From Clostridiaceae bacterium (GTDB taxonomy: Bacteria; Bacillota_A; Clostridia; Clostridiales; Clostridiaceae): DNA of 25,196 nucleotides. The notes beneath the pieces are model-generated. The model worked only from the letters and a program-made list of their open reading frames with translations. It was not told the origin of the DNA and did no database searches. The position numbers and the translations under genes were made by a program. Numbering within the stretch: position 1 is the stretch's first letter; each line of letters begins with the position of its first letter. This document shows positions 1 through 7,446 of this stretch, piece after piece. The DNA lies in assembly GCA_029256485.1 (NCBI GenBank), contig JAQSXU010000042.1, positions 1 through 25,196 of the forward strand, given 5' to 3'.

Positions 1-21
1 GCGCATGATAGTATTTAATAA

Positions 22-98
22 GCGCCCATAGCTCAGTTGGATAGAGTTACGGACTTCGAATCCGGAGGTCGCAGGTTCGACTCCTGTTGGGCGCACCA
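22..98 (+). tRNA. tRNA-Arg, anticodon TCG
   Basis: A complete cloverleaf can be folded. The 7-bp acceptor pairs 22-28 with 88-94, the anticodon loop is 54-60 with TCG at 56-58, the T-arm is 71-87 with a TTCGACT loop, and an encoded CCA lies at 96-98. It decodes CGN arginine codons. The top anticodon-stem pair (49/65, tRNA positions 27-43) is an A-G mismatch and the last D-stem pair is G-U; both are tolerable. A hairpin terminator follows directly. Confidence 0.96.
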
Positions 99-106
99 AT
101 ATCAAT

Positions 107-135
107 GTCTTTGAAGATTTTCAAAGGCTTTTTTT
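107..135 (+). terminator. Terminator of the tRNA gene
   Basis: A 7-bp perfect stem (109-115 with 120-126, extended by G-U and G-C pairs at its base) closes a GATT loop and is followed by seven T. It lies 9 bases after the tRNA CCA. Confidence 0.85.
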
Positions 136-209
136 AATGCATAAAATAATAAATATTGATATAATAATATTAGATAAGCAAGATAAATTGTTAGAAAGGA
201 AGAATAATT

Positions 210-332
210 TTGAAGAAAGCAACCATGAACATAATATGGTCAATAATAGCGGCTGCCATGCTGCTATCTTTTATATTAACAATAGTAATGAATGCTCCAA
301 GAGCTATACGATATATAATGAGATTGAAATAA
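210..332 (+). CDS. Putative 40-aa single-pass membrane peptide
   Basis: A TTG start lies 9 bases after an AAAGGA ribosome binding site (195-200). The predicted peptide has a short basic N-terminus (MKKATMN), then a hydrophobic helix of about 20 residues (IIWSIIAAAMLLSFILTIVM) and a basic tail ending RYIMRLK. That is the profile of a small inner-membrane peptide. It overlaps a longer ATG reading frame (137-349) that has no ribosome binding site and an unlikely composition, so I prefer this frame. I recognise no family. The role is unknown; it could be a regulatory micropeptide or a type I toxin-like peptide, but I see no antitoxin RNA. Confidence 0.5.
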   Translation: MKKATMNIIWSIIAAAMLLSFILTIVMNAPRAIRYIMRLK

Positions 333-431
333 TTAGAAATTTGAAATGAAAAAATATAGCTTTTTATATGAAGACAAATGAATACAACTACCTCAAAAGG
401 GAAGCATACTATTTGAGAGGAGTGAATATTC

Positions 432-548
432 ATGTATAAAGGCAATAATAAAGAAGAAAATAAACAAAATACCAATATAGGTACTAAGCGAACTGAAAGA
501 AGTAATAGCCAAGAAAGAAATAATAAAAATAAAAAAAATACACATTAG
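432..548 (+). CDS. Putative 38-aa hydrophilic peptide
   Basis: The ATG is preceded by GAGGAGTG (417-424) at a good 7-base spacing. The product is almost entirely polar: rich in N, K, E, Q and T, without hydrophobic stretches, and predicted to be disordered. It starts MYKGNNKEEN and ends NKKNTH. It lies 99 bases after the 40-aa membrane peptide and directly before a 12-bp hairpin, so the two could share a transcript. Low-complexity AT-rich sequence can give such ORFs by chance; the ribosome binding site and hairpin are the main support. No family recognised. Confidence 0.4.
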   Translation: MYKGNNKEENKQNTNIGTKRTERSNSQERNNKNKKNTH

Positions 549-550
549 AA

Positions 551-586
551 AGAATAAAGTATGCAATACGGGATATACTTTATTCT
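551..586. terminator. 12-bp perfect hairpin after the 38-aa ORF
   Basis: 551-562 is the exact reverse complement of 575-586, with a 12-base loop. Only two T follow on the plus strand, so it would be a weak terminator or an RNA-stabilising hairpin. A more typical terminator follows at 594-620. Confidence 0.55.
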
Positions 587-593
587 TTAACTT

Positions 594-620
594 AATAGCC
601 TTAAGGGGCTATTTTTATTT
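594..620 (+). terminator. Intrinsic terminator
   Basis: AATAGCC (594-600) pairs with GGCTATT (607-613) around a 6-base loop, followed by a T-rich run. It ends whatever unit carries the two small ORFs. Confidence 0.75.
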
Positions 621-660
621 TTTGAATATGTTTAATTAAATCTATACAAAATCTAAAGCT

Positions 661-705
661 CTAAAGTTCTCTAAAGTTCTGTTTATATGTTATATGGGAA
701 CATAT
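661..705. promoter_or_regulatory. Tandem decamer and inverted repeat upstream of promoter
   Basis: CTAAAGTTCT is repeated exactly twice in tandem (661-670, 671-680). ATATGTT (685-691) then faces AACATAT (699-705), ending 2 bases before a -35 box. The placement suits a regulator binding site, but no regulator is identified. Confidence 0.3.
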
Positions 706-707
706 GT

Positions 708-736
708 TTGCATATTTTATAATTAAATGCTATAAT
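708..736 (+). promoter_or_regulatory. SigmaA promoter for the WYL-like gene
   Basis: TTGCAT (708-713), a 17-base spacer and TATAAT (731-736), 28 bases before the ATG at 765. Confidence 0.75.
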
Positions 737-764
737 TATCTTAAAAATATGCGAGGTGGTAGAA

Positions 765-968
765 ATGAATGAATATGTTCTAAGCAATTCCTTTAAGGAG
801 CATAAAATTGTTACTATCATATATTTAGGAAGAGATAATAAGATAACTAAACGCAATATAAAAGTTAATAAAATAAGAGATGATGATATTGAAGCCTATT
901 GTTACTTAAGACATCAGATAAGACATTTTAAAAAAGAGAATATATTAGGTGCTATGTACACCCAATAG
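765..968 (+). CDS. Small WYL-like protein (67 aa)
   Basis: I chose the ATG at 765 because GAGGTGG sits just before it; an in-frame GTG at 756 lies inside that ribosome binding site. The protein begins MNEYVLSNSF. Its second half (AYCYLRHQIRHFKKENILGA) resembles the C-terminal half of WYL domains, where an aromatic-x-L-R-x-x-x-R-x-F strand and helix bind ligands or nucleic acid in bacterial regulators. At 67 aa it would be a single minimal domain with no DNA-binding HTH. The stop codon lies inside the loop of a terminator. The neighbouring holin gene starts 28 bases on. WYL assignment is from motif resemblance only. Confidence 0.6.
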   Translation: MNEYVLSNSFKEHKIVTIIYLGRDNKITKRNIKVNKIRDDDIEAYCYLRHQIRHFKKENILGAMYTQ

Positions 969-982
969 GGTGTACTTTTTTT
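956..982 (+). terminator. Terminator overlapping the WYL-like stop codon
   Basis: GTACACCC (956-963) pairs with GGGTGTAC (968-975) around AATA, followed by seven T. The coding region ends at 968 inside the hairpin, and the T tract abuts the AGGAGGTG of the next gene. It may attenuate read-through into the holin gene. Confidence 0.85.
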
Positions 983-995
983 AGGAGGTGCAGCA

Positions 996-1397
996 TTGAG
1001 TGGAAGAGAATTTATTAATTCCATTATAGCTATACCAGGGGGAATTTTTAATTATATATTTGGCGGATGGGATACTACTTTAAAAGTATTAATTATTTTG
1101 ATAATTGTTGATTATGGTACAGGAATTACAAATGCAGCAATCAAAAATAAGTTAAGTAGTAAGAAAGGCTATATAGGTATAGCTAAAAAGGCATTGATAC
1201 TAGTGGTTATTATTGTTCCAGTGCTTTTGGATAGGCTCTTAAATAATGGGGCATGGATTTTCCGTACTCTAGTTTGCTACTTTTACATAGCAAATGAGGG
1301 TATTTCTATTTTAGATAACATTGGGAAATGCGGTGTTCCGTTACCTCAAAAGCTATTAAGTACTTTAGAACAATTAAAAAAAAAGGAGAATAGTTAG
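996..1397 (+). CDS. Phage-type holin, TcdE/Cph1-like family (133 aa)
   Basis: A TTG start sits 5 bases after a full AGGAGGTG (983-990). The protein has three to four hydrophobic segments, the family motif VDYGTGITNAAIKNKLSSKK (about residues 39-58) and a charged C-terminus (LEQLKKKENS). These features match the Bacteriophage_holin_4 family, which includes clostridial TcdE. Holins make membrane lesions that release endolysin; TcdE-like ones assist toxin release. No endolysin, tail or other phage gene adjoins it. It is therefore a solitary holin, either a prophage remnant or a recruited export function. No dedicated promoter is clear; it may be read from the WYL-like gene's promoter through the intervening terminator. 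Confidence 0.85.
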   Translation: MSGREFINSIIAIPGGIFNYIFGGWDTTLKVLIILIIVDYGTGITNAAIKNKLSSKKGYIGIAKKALILVVIIVPVLLDRLLNNGAWIFRTLVCYFYIANEGISILDNIGKCGVPLPQKLLSTLEQLKKKENS

Positions 1398-1475
1398 GCT
1401 CTCAGACAATATAAAGAATAGATTAGTTTAATAATTTAATTTTTAGTTTTTAATGATACAATTATATCACAGGCT

Positions 1476-1504
1476 TTGAAATTTATTATTTTCCATGATA
1501 AAAT
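1476..1504 (+). promoter_or_regulatory. SigmaA promoter for the two-component operon
   Basis: TTGAAA (1476-1481), a 17-base spacer and TAAAAT (1499-1504), 43 bases before the kinase ATG at 1548. Confidence 0.65.
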
Positions 1505-1547
1505 ATGAATAAATATGTAAGTTATGAACAAAAGAAGGGAATATGCC

Positions 1548-2816
1548 ATGAAAAAAGTAAAAACTATTTTCATTGTTGCTACATGTATTGCCCTTGCATC
1601 ACAAGTAAATATTAATTTATTTGTTAGTGGCTTTACAATAACTTTATCTGTAATTATATTGCCTGTTCTTCTATATTTTAATAGGGAATTCAACCCTATA
1701 AAGCTAACTTGTATAATTGGAATAGCATCCCCTGTTTATAGAGGATTTATGTTATATATCAGCAATACTAGTTTTAATCAGGTAGTAAATTTGGTTGCTA
1801 CTGATATTTTGTTTTATTTTGCCTATGGAATATTATATTATTGTTTATATTGGCAAAAAACAAATGCAAATCTAACTAATTTCTTTGTTACGGTGTTCAC
1901 CTGCGATTTTGTTTCCAATGTTCTAGAAATAAGTGTACTGCTGAACTTCCAAGGGTATAAGTATTTTATATTTCAGGATTTGGCAATTATAGCTTTTATA
2001 AGAAGTACAATTGCAATATGCGTAATAATGCTGTTTAAATACTATAGTTTCTTGCTAGTAAGGGAAGAGCATGAGGAAAGATATAGAAATCTTATACTTA
2101 TCACTTCAAAGGTAAAAAGTGAAATATATTTTATGAATAAGAATAAAACGGATATTGAGGATGTTATGAAAAAAGCTTATTATCTTTATAAGACCCTTTC
2201 CGAAAATAATTATCCTGTTGAATTTGAAAATACATCTTTGGATGTTGCAAAAGATGTCCATGAGATAAAGAAGGATTATATCAGTGTAATAAAAGGATTA
2301 GAAGACATGTTTGATGAAAAAAATGATAATGTTAAAATGGACATCAAGGACATTGCAAGTATTATAGAGGCTGATGTAAAGGAATACATAAAGAGAAACA
2401 AATTAGAAATATTTTTAGACTTTAAGATATATGATAATTTTATGGTAGATAAACATTATTATTTGGTTTCCATAATGAGAAATTTAATTTATAATAGCAT
2501 GGAAGCTATAGAAAAAAGAAAAAATGGTTATATAAGAATTGTGATTAAGAAAAATAAAGATGAATGTATTTTTGTAGTTTCAGATAATGGACAAGGCATA
2601 AAAAGTAAAAATATAGATTACATTTTTAATCCTGGTTTTTCAACAAAATTCAATGAAGAGACAGGTGATATATGTAGAGGAATAGGTCTTGCTCATGTAA
2701 AAGGTATTATTAATGAGATTTTTTCTGGTTCAATATCAGTTACCTCTGAAGAAGGAAAGAGCACAGAATTCACTATAAAGATAAATAAAGACAAGCTAGA
2801 GGGTGATGTAAGTTGA
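1548..2816 (+). CDS. Membrane sensor histidine kinase, GlnK-like
   Basis: I start at the ATG at 1548 (MKKVKTIF) because AGAAGGGA (1533-1540) precedes it by 7 bases; an upstream in-frame ATG at 1524 has no such site. The protein is 422 aa. Roughly the first 170 residues are several membrane helices. The likely phospho-accepting His238 lies in VHEIKKDY, then come the N-box NLIYNSMEAI (312-321), G1 box DNGQGI (346-351) and G2 box RGIGLAHVKG (377-386). This is the GHKL, LytS/GlnK-like architecture. It overlaps the response regulator by 4 bases, so the two are translationally coupled. The B. subtilis relative GlnK responds to glutamine. The arc-type genes downstream suggest an amino-acid signal here too, which is inference. 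Confidence 0.88.
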   Translation: MKKVKTIFIVATCIALASQVNINLFVSGFTITLSVIILPVLLYFNREFNPIKLTCIIGIASPVYRGFMLYISNTSFNQVVNLVATDILFYFAYGILYYCLYWQKTNANLTNFFVTVFTCDFVSNVLEISVLLNFQGYKYFIFQDLAIIAFIRSTIAICVIMLFKYYSFLLVREEHEERYRNLILITSKVKSEIYFMNKNKTDIEDVMKKAYYLYKTLSENNYPVEFENTSLDVAKDVHEIKKDYISVIKGLEDMFDEKNDNVKMDIKDIASIIEADVKEYIKRNKLEIFLDFKIYDNFMVDKHYYLVSIMRNLIYNSMEAIEKRKNGYIRIVIKKNKDECIFVVSDNGQGIKSKNIDYIFNPGFSTKFNEETGDICRGIGLAHVKGIINEIFSGSISVTSEEGKSTEFTIKINKDKLEGDVS

Positions 2817-3643
2817 GATTTTATATTTTGGATGATGATATAAATATAGTAAAAATACTTACTATGATAATAGAGGAAAATGATTCTTATGATGTGGTGG
2901 GAAGTTCATGCAATGCTGAAACTGCTTATGACGAAATACTTTTGATTAAACCTGATATTGTACTTGTAGATTTACTCATGCCTGTAATAGATGGAAATGT
3001 TTTGGTAAAGAAGATTAAAGGAATAAAACCAGATATTTGTTTTATTATGATATCTCAGGTATTAGACATTGAATTAAGGGCGGATTCCTATGAAGCAGGA
3101 ATAGAATTTTTTATAAACAAGCCTATAAATAAGATTGAGGTTAAAAAGGTAATTTCAAAGGTAGCAGAAAAGATCGAAATGGAAAATATGTTGTCAAATA
3201 TAAAGAAAATGTTTAAAACCCCGGATAAAAGCGAAAAGAATAAAAATAAAGATTTAATTAAAATGAAACACATTTTAGGAATGCTCGGCATGCTTGGAGA
3301 AAAAGGTACAAATGATATAATCAAAATAGGCTTATATCTTATGGAAAACAACAAAAATTTGACAGAATGTAATTTGGATGATTTGGAAAATTACTTAGGA
3401 GATAGCCCCCAGATTGTAAAACAAAGAATAAGGAGAGCAATAAAAAACGGACTTACAAATATAGCTAATCTTGGTATTGAAGATTACACTAATGATACTT
3501 TTCATATTTATGCAAATGTACTTTTTGATTTTGCCAGTGTAAAAGCTGAAATGGATTATATAAATGGTAAGAGAAAAATAGAAGGGAAGATTTCAATAAA
3601 TAAATTTTTTGAAGGTCTTATACTCACATGCGAAGAAGATTAG
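2813..3643 (+). CDS. Response regulator, GlnL/YcbB-like
   Basis: The TTG start overlaps the kinase stop (TTGA), with AGAGGGTGAT just upstream. The 276-aa protein has an N-terminal receiver domain with acidic pocket D7-D8-D9, phospho-acceptor D53 in LVDLLMP, S81 and K103 (INKP). A linker rich in lysine and asparagine (about 125-148) leads to a C-terminal domain of about 125 residues resembling the YcbB domain of B. subtilis GlnL. GlnL activates the glutaminase/glutamine transporter operon there. The next genes on the same strand are ornithine carbamoyltransferase, carbamate kinase and an antiporter, separated by a strong terminator, so they are plausible targets rather than co-transcribed genes. 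Confidence 0.87.
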   Translation: MRFYILDDDINIVKILTMIIEENDSYDVVGSSCNAETAYDEILLIKPDIVLVDLLMPVIDGNVLVKKIKGIKPDICFIMISQVLDIELRADSYEAGIEFFINKPINKIEVKKVISKVAEKIEMENMLSNIKKMFKTPDKSEKNKNKDLIKMKHILGMLGMLGEKGTNDIIKIGLYLMENNKNLTECNLDDLENYLGDSPQIVKQRIRRAIKNGLTNIANLGIEDYTNDTFHIYANVLFDFASVKAEMDYINGKRKIEGKISINKFFEGLILTCEED

Positions 3644-3665
3644 AAATAAAATGAATATAAATTTA

Positions 3666-3704
3666 AAGTTCTTAAAATCATTTTGATTTTGAGAACTTTT
3701 TTTT
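3666..3704 (+). terminator. Terminator after the two-component operon
   Basis: Arms 3666-3679 and 3685-3698 form a 14-bp stem with one mismatch, followed by a run of T. Confidence 0.88.
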
Positions 3705-3716
3705 GAGTTAAAATGA

Positions 3717-3753
3717 TTTATTTTGAAACTGTGATTTTAAAATAAACTATATT
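3717..3753 (+). promoter_or_regulatory. Possible promoter and operator dyad of the arc genes
   Basis: TTTATTTT (3717-3724) and AAAATAAA (3739-3746) form a dyad. It overlaps a candidate -35 TTGAAA (3723-3728) whose best -10, TATATT (3748-3753), is 19 bases away. That long spacer suggests an activated promoter; the GlnL-like regulator is the obvious candidate. AT-rich dyads are common by chance. Confidence 0.35.
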
Positions 3754-3774
3754 CAAAATACAGGAGGTAATAAA

Positions 3775-4773
3775 ATGTACAATCTAAGAAACAGAAATTT
3801 TTTAACTTTAATGGACTTCACACCAAAGGAAATAAATTATATGCTTGAACTTGCAGCTAATTTAAAAAAAGCAAAATATGCAGGAACAGAACAGCAGAAG
3901 CTTAAGGGGAAAAACATAGTACTTTTATTTGAAAAGGATTCCACTAGAACAAGGTGTGCATTTGAAGTTGGAGCGCTTGATCAAGGAGCTCATGTTACAT
4001 ATCTTGGACCTACAGGTTCACAGATGGGAAAGAAGGAATCTATAGCAGATACTGCAAGAGTCCTTGGAAGAATGTATGATGGAATTGAATATAGAGGTTA
4101 TGATCAATCAGTTGTAGAAAATCTTGCAAAGTATTCTGGAGTGCCAGTATGGAATGGCCTTACAACGCAGGATCACCCAACGCAGATATTAGCGGATTTT
4201 TTGACAATACAGGAGCATATTAATAAACCATTAAATAAGGTAGTTTTTGCTTACTGCGGAGATGGAAGAAACAATATGGCTAATGCTCTTATGATTGGAG
4301 CAGCAAAGATGGGAATAGATTTTAGAATAGTATCACCAAAGGAGTTATTTCCGGAAGCAGAACTTGTTTCAAAATGTGAAAAAGTTGCAAAGGAAACAGG
4401 AGCAAAGATTACTATAACTGAAAATGTTGATGAAGGAGTAAAGAATGCAGATGTTCTATACACAGATGTATGGGTATCCATGGGAGAAGCAGCAGAAGTT
4501 TGGGAATCAAGAATAAAATTATTAAGACCATATCAAGTAAATATGAAAATGATAAAAATGACAGGAAATGAAAAGGTAATATTCGAACACTGTTTACCAT
4601 CATTCCATGATCTTAATACAAAGGTAGGAAAAGAGATTCACGATAAATTTGGACTTGACTCCATGGAAGTTACAGATGAAGTATTTGAGAGTAAATATTC
4701 AGTAGTATTTGATGAAGCTGAAAACAGAATGCATACTATAAAAGCAGTTATGGTTGCTACACTTGGGCACTAA
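3775..4773 (+). CDS. argF: Ornithine carbamoyltransferase
   Basis: Interconverts ornithine + carbamoyl phosphate with citrulline + phosphate in the cytoplasm. The 332-aa length is normal. Visible signatures are the carbamoyl-phosphate loop STRTR (56-60), HPTQ (134-137), D231-VWVSMGE (the ornithine-binding SMG loop) and HCLP (272-275). A canonical AGGAGG precedes the ATG. Carbamate kinase follows after 19 bases and an antiporter after that, so the enzyme probably runs in the catabolic direction, as ArcB does: citrulline phosphorolysis to ornithine and carbamoyl phosphate. Sequence alone does not separate catabolic from anabolic forms; the neighbours do. No arginine deiminase gene is present here. 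Confidence 0.96.
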   Translation: MYNLRNRNFLTLMDFTPKEINYMLELAANLKKAKYAGTEQQKLKGKNIVLLFEKDSTRTRCAFEVGALDQGAHVTYLGPTGSQMGKKESIADTARVLGRMYDGIEYRGYDQSVVENLAKYSGVPVWNGLTTQDHPTQILADFLTIQEHINKPLNKVVFAYCGDGRNNMANALMIGAAKMGIDFRIVSPKELFPEAELVSKCEKVAKETGAKITITENVDEGVKNADVLYTDVWVSMGEAAEVWESRIKLLRPYQVNMKMIKMTGNEKVIFEHCLPSFHDLNTKVGKEIHDKFGLDSMEVTDEVFESKYSVVFDEAENRMHTIKAVMVATLGH

Positions 4774-4792
4774 GAAGGAAGGGAATTAAGAT

Positions 4793-5743
4793 ATGGCAAG
4801 AGTAGTAGTAGCACTGGGTGGAAATGCACTTCAGGCTAATCCTAAGGATAAATCGGCTGAAGCACAGCTTAAAACATGTATTGAGACATCAAAAGCAATT
4901 GTTGATCTTATTGAAAATGGACATGAAGTTATAATAGCACATGGCAATGGACCTCAAGTTGGACAGTTAGTTGCTACATATGAGACAGCAGCTGCAGTAA
5001 ATGAAAAAAATTCAATTATGCCTTTCCCGGAATGTGGAGCAATGAGCCAAGGATATATTGGATATCAGCTCCAGCAGGCAATAAGGGAAGAAATGAAACG
5101 AAGAGGTCTGAATAAAGAAATTGCCACAGTAATTACTCAGGTTATAGTAGATGAAAACGATTGGGGATTTAAGAACCCAACCAAACCTGTAGGGTCTTTC
5201 TTTACAGAAGAACAAGCTAAAAAATTAATGGATGAAAAAGGATATATCATGAAAGAAGATGCAAACAGGGGATGGAGAAGAGTAGTTCCTTCACCACTTC
5301 CTAAAGCTGTAGTTGAGGAGCCTATAATTAAAACTCTAGTTGATGCGGGACATGTGGTTATTACAGTAGGCGGCGGCGGAATTCCTGTAGTTGAAAGAGA
5401 AAATGGGAAACTTGAAGGAGTTCCTGCAGTAATAGATAAAGATTTTGCTTCAGAAAAGATTGCAGAATTACTGGACGCAGATGCACTGATTATTTTGACT
5501 GCAGTTGAGCAGGTAGCAATTAATTTTGGAAAACCAAATCAAAAGAATATTTCCAAAATGACCGTGGATGAAGCAAATAAGTACATTGAAGAAGGCCATT
5601 TTGCACCTGGTTCAATGCTGCCAAAAGTTAAAGCAGCATTAAGATTTGTTGAAACAAAATCAGAAAGAAAGGCAGTTATTACTTCTCTTGAAAAAGCTAA
5701 AGAGGCTATAAAAGGAATAGCTGGAACAACTATAGTAAAATGA
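4793..5743 (+). CDS. arcC: Carbamate kinase
   Basis: Transfers phosphate from carbamoyl phosphate to ADP, giving ATP, CO2 and ammonia: the energy-yielding step of arginine/citrulline fermentation. The protein is 316 aa, the usual length. It shows GGNAL (9-13), HGNGPQVG (50-57), GGGGIPV (193-199) and VIDKD (213-217), all characteristic of the amino-acid-kinase fold of carbamate kinases. The ATG follows an AAGGAAGGG site. It sits between argF and the antiporter on the same strand with short gaps, so the three are one transcription unit. Confidence 0.96.
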   Translation: MARVVVALGGNALQANPKDKSAEAQLKTCIETSKAIVDLIENGHEVIIAHGNGPQVGQLVATYETAAAVNEKNSIMPFPECGAMSQGYIGYQLQQAIREEMKRRGLNKEIATVITQVIVDENDWGFKNPTKPVGSFFTEEQAKKLMDEKGYIMKEDANRGWRRVVPSPLPKAVVEEPIIKTLVDAGHVVITVGGGGIPVVERENGKLEGVPAVIDKDFASEKIAELLDADALIILTAVEQVAINFGKPNQKNISKMTVDEANKYIEEGHFAPGSMLPKVKAALRFVETKSERKAVITSLEKAKEAIKGIAGTTIVK

Positions 5744-5785
5744 TATAGTTTTAGAAATTAATTTTTTACAAGAAGGAGTTTTAGT

Positions 5786-7222
5786 ATGGAAAATCAGAAA
5801 GAAAGTAAATTAGGGCTTATATCATTAATCGGTTTAGTAATTGGTTCTATAATTGGCAGTGGAGCTTTTTCTTTTCCAGGAGATATGGCAAAAGGTGCAA
5901 GTGCTGGCGCAATTATTATAGCATGGATCATTACTGGGTTTGGAATGTTAACACTTGGATTTGTATTTCAAAATTTATCTAATAGAAGATCAGATTTAAA
6001 TTGCGGTATATATAGTTATGCAAAAGAAGGCTTTGGAGATTATACAGGATTTAATTGTGCCTGGGGACACTGGATTAGTTCTACATTAGGAAATGTTTCA
6101 TATTTGATTATGCTTTTTTGTACATTAGGATATTTTATACCTGCATTTGGAGCTGGAAATAATTTAATTTCAATAATAGGGGCATCTATATTAATATGGG
6201 TTGTTCATGCACTTATATTAAAGGGTGTAAAAACAGCTGCATTTGTAAACGTTTTGGCTACCATCGGAAAACTTATACCTATATTTATATTCATAATAGT
6301 AGCAATAATTATGTTTAAAGTTAATATATTCACTTTAGACTTCTGGGGAAATATGAATACAAATCTTGGAAGTGTTATGAAACAGGTAAAGAGTACAATG
6401 CTTATAACTTTATGGGCATTTATTGGTATAGAAAGCGCAGTAGTACTTTCAGCAAGAGCTAAAATAAGAAAGGAAGTTGGTAAAGCTACTATAATAGGAC
6501 TATTAGGAGTTCTTATTATTTATGTTTTAATATCTCTATTGGCACTTGGAACAATGAAACAAGCAGAATTAGCCAATTTAAAGAGCCCTTCTATGGCATA
6601 TGCACTAGAATTCATGATTGGTAAAGCGGGAGCCACTATAGTAAATGCAGGTTTGATATTATCATTATTAGGTGCATATCTTGGCTGGACTTTGATATGT
6701 GCAGAATTGTCCTATTCTGCATCAAAGGGTAAGGCATTTCCAAAGTTTTTTTCAAAGGAAAATGCAAATGGTTCGCCAGTAAATTCCCTTTTTGTAACAA
6801 ATTTATTAATTCAATTTTTCTTAATATGTGCATTCTTTTCAAAAAGTACTTATCAGGTAATATATTCTATTGCAAGTTCTGCCGTATTAGTGCCATATTT
6901 TTTCAGTGCTTTGTATTCCCTTAAATTAACTATAACTAAGGAAACTTATACTATGGAGGACGGTAATACAAGATTAAGAGATATGACTATATCAGGCTTA
7001 TCAGTTATTTATGCAATTTGGCTTATATATGCAGCCGGATTGAATTACATACTTCTTCTTACTATATTATTTTCGGCTGGGATTATGGTTTATTATAAAG
7101 CTAAAAATGAAGAAGGATCAGCTGCTTTTACAAAAATAGAAAGAACTGTAGCATTTGTTGTATTGATTCTTGGAGTTATAACAACATATATGATGGTTAC
7201 AGGTAAAATAACAGTGTTATAA
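5786..7222 (+). CDS. arcD: Basic amino acid antiporter, ArcD-type (APC superfamily)
   Basis: A 478-aa protein with about 12 membrane helices. The first helix carries the APC substrate motif IGSIIGSGAFSFP (about 19-31), where IGSG lines the binding site. Overall it matches the basic amino acid/polyamine antiporter family that includes ArcD arginine:ornithine exchangers. An AGAAGGAG site precedes the ATG. Being third behind argF and arcC, it most likely imports arginine or citrulline in exchange for ornithine. With no deiminase beside it, citrulline/ornithine exchange is possible. Substrate cannot be read from sequence. Confidence 0.87.
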   Translation: MENQKESKLGLISLIGLVIGSIIGSGAFSFPGDMAKGASAGAIIIAWIITGFGMLTLGFVFQNLSNRRSDLNCGIYSYAKEGFGDYTGFNCAWGHWISSTLGNVSYLIMLFCTLGYFIPAFGAGNNLISIIGASILIWVVHALILKGVKTAAFVNVLATIGKLIPIFIFIIVAIIMFKVNIFTLDFWGNMNTNLGSVMKQVKSTMLITLWAFIGIESAVVLSARAKIRKEVGKATIIGLLGVLIIYVLISLLALGTMKQAELANLKSPSMAYALEFMIGKAGATIVNAGLILSLLGAYLGWTLICAELSYSASKGKAFPKFFSKENANGSPVNSLFVTNLLIQFFLICAFFSKSTYQVIYSIASSAVLVPYFFSALYSLKLTITKETYTMEDGNTRLRDMTISGLSVIYAIWLIYAAGLNYILLLTILFSAGIMVYYKAKNEEGSAAFTKIERTVAFVVLILGVITTYMMVTGKITVL

Positions 7223-7274
7223 ATACCATAATTATATTGCATTAAAACTATATAGGCGGCAAAGAATACTAATG

Positions 7275-7302
7275 GCGCATTATTTTTACATAGTGCGCTT
7301 TT
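7275..7302 (+). terminator. Probable terminator of the arc operon
   Basis: GCGCAT (7275-7280) pairs with GTGCGC (7293-7298) over a 12-base loop, followed by TTTTC. It is modest in strength. The rest of 7303-7400 holds no convincing gene. Confidence 0.5.
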
Positions 7303-7399
7303 CTTATATAAATAAGATCATTTGCCTGAGTTTTGAGAATACATTAAATGATATTTTGAAACATAATGGTATAATCAATATAATATGAAGAAGGAGTAA

Positions 7400-7440
7400 T
7401 AGAAATAAAATAAGGGGCAGCCTATTTTGAGACTGCCCTG
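7400..7440 (-). terminator. Terminator of the coat-like gene
   Basis: Read on the minus strand, AGGGCAG (7433-7439) pairs with CTGCCCC (7414-7420) and a T-rich run follows. It lies just beyond the stop of the minus-strand gene. Confidence 0.7.
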
Positions 7441-7446
7441 TTGAGC

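Noticed and set aside
137..349. 70-aa ATG frame after the tRNA
   Set aside because: No ribosome binding site, starts inside the terminator region, and its composition is poor; the overlapping TTG frame at 210 is better supported.
996..1397. Prophage at the start of the window
   Set aside because: Only a single holin is present; no integrase, structural, endolysin or attachment-site evidence.
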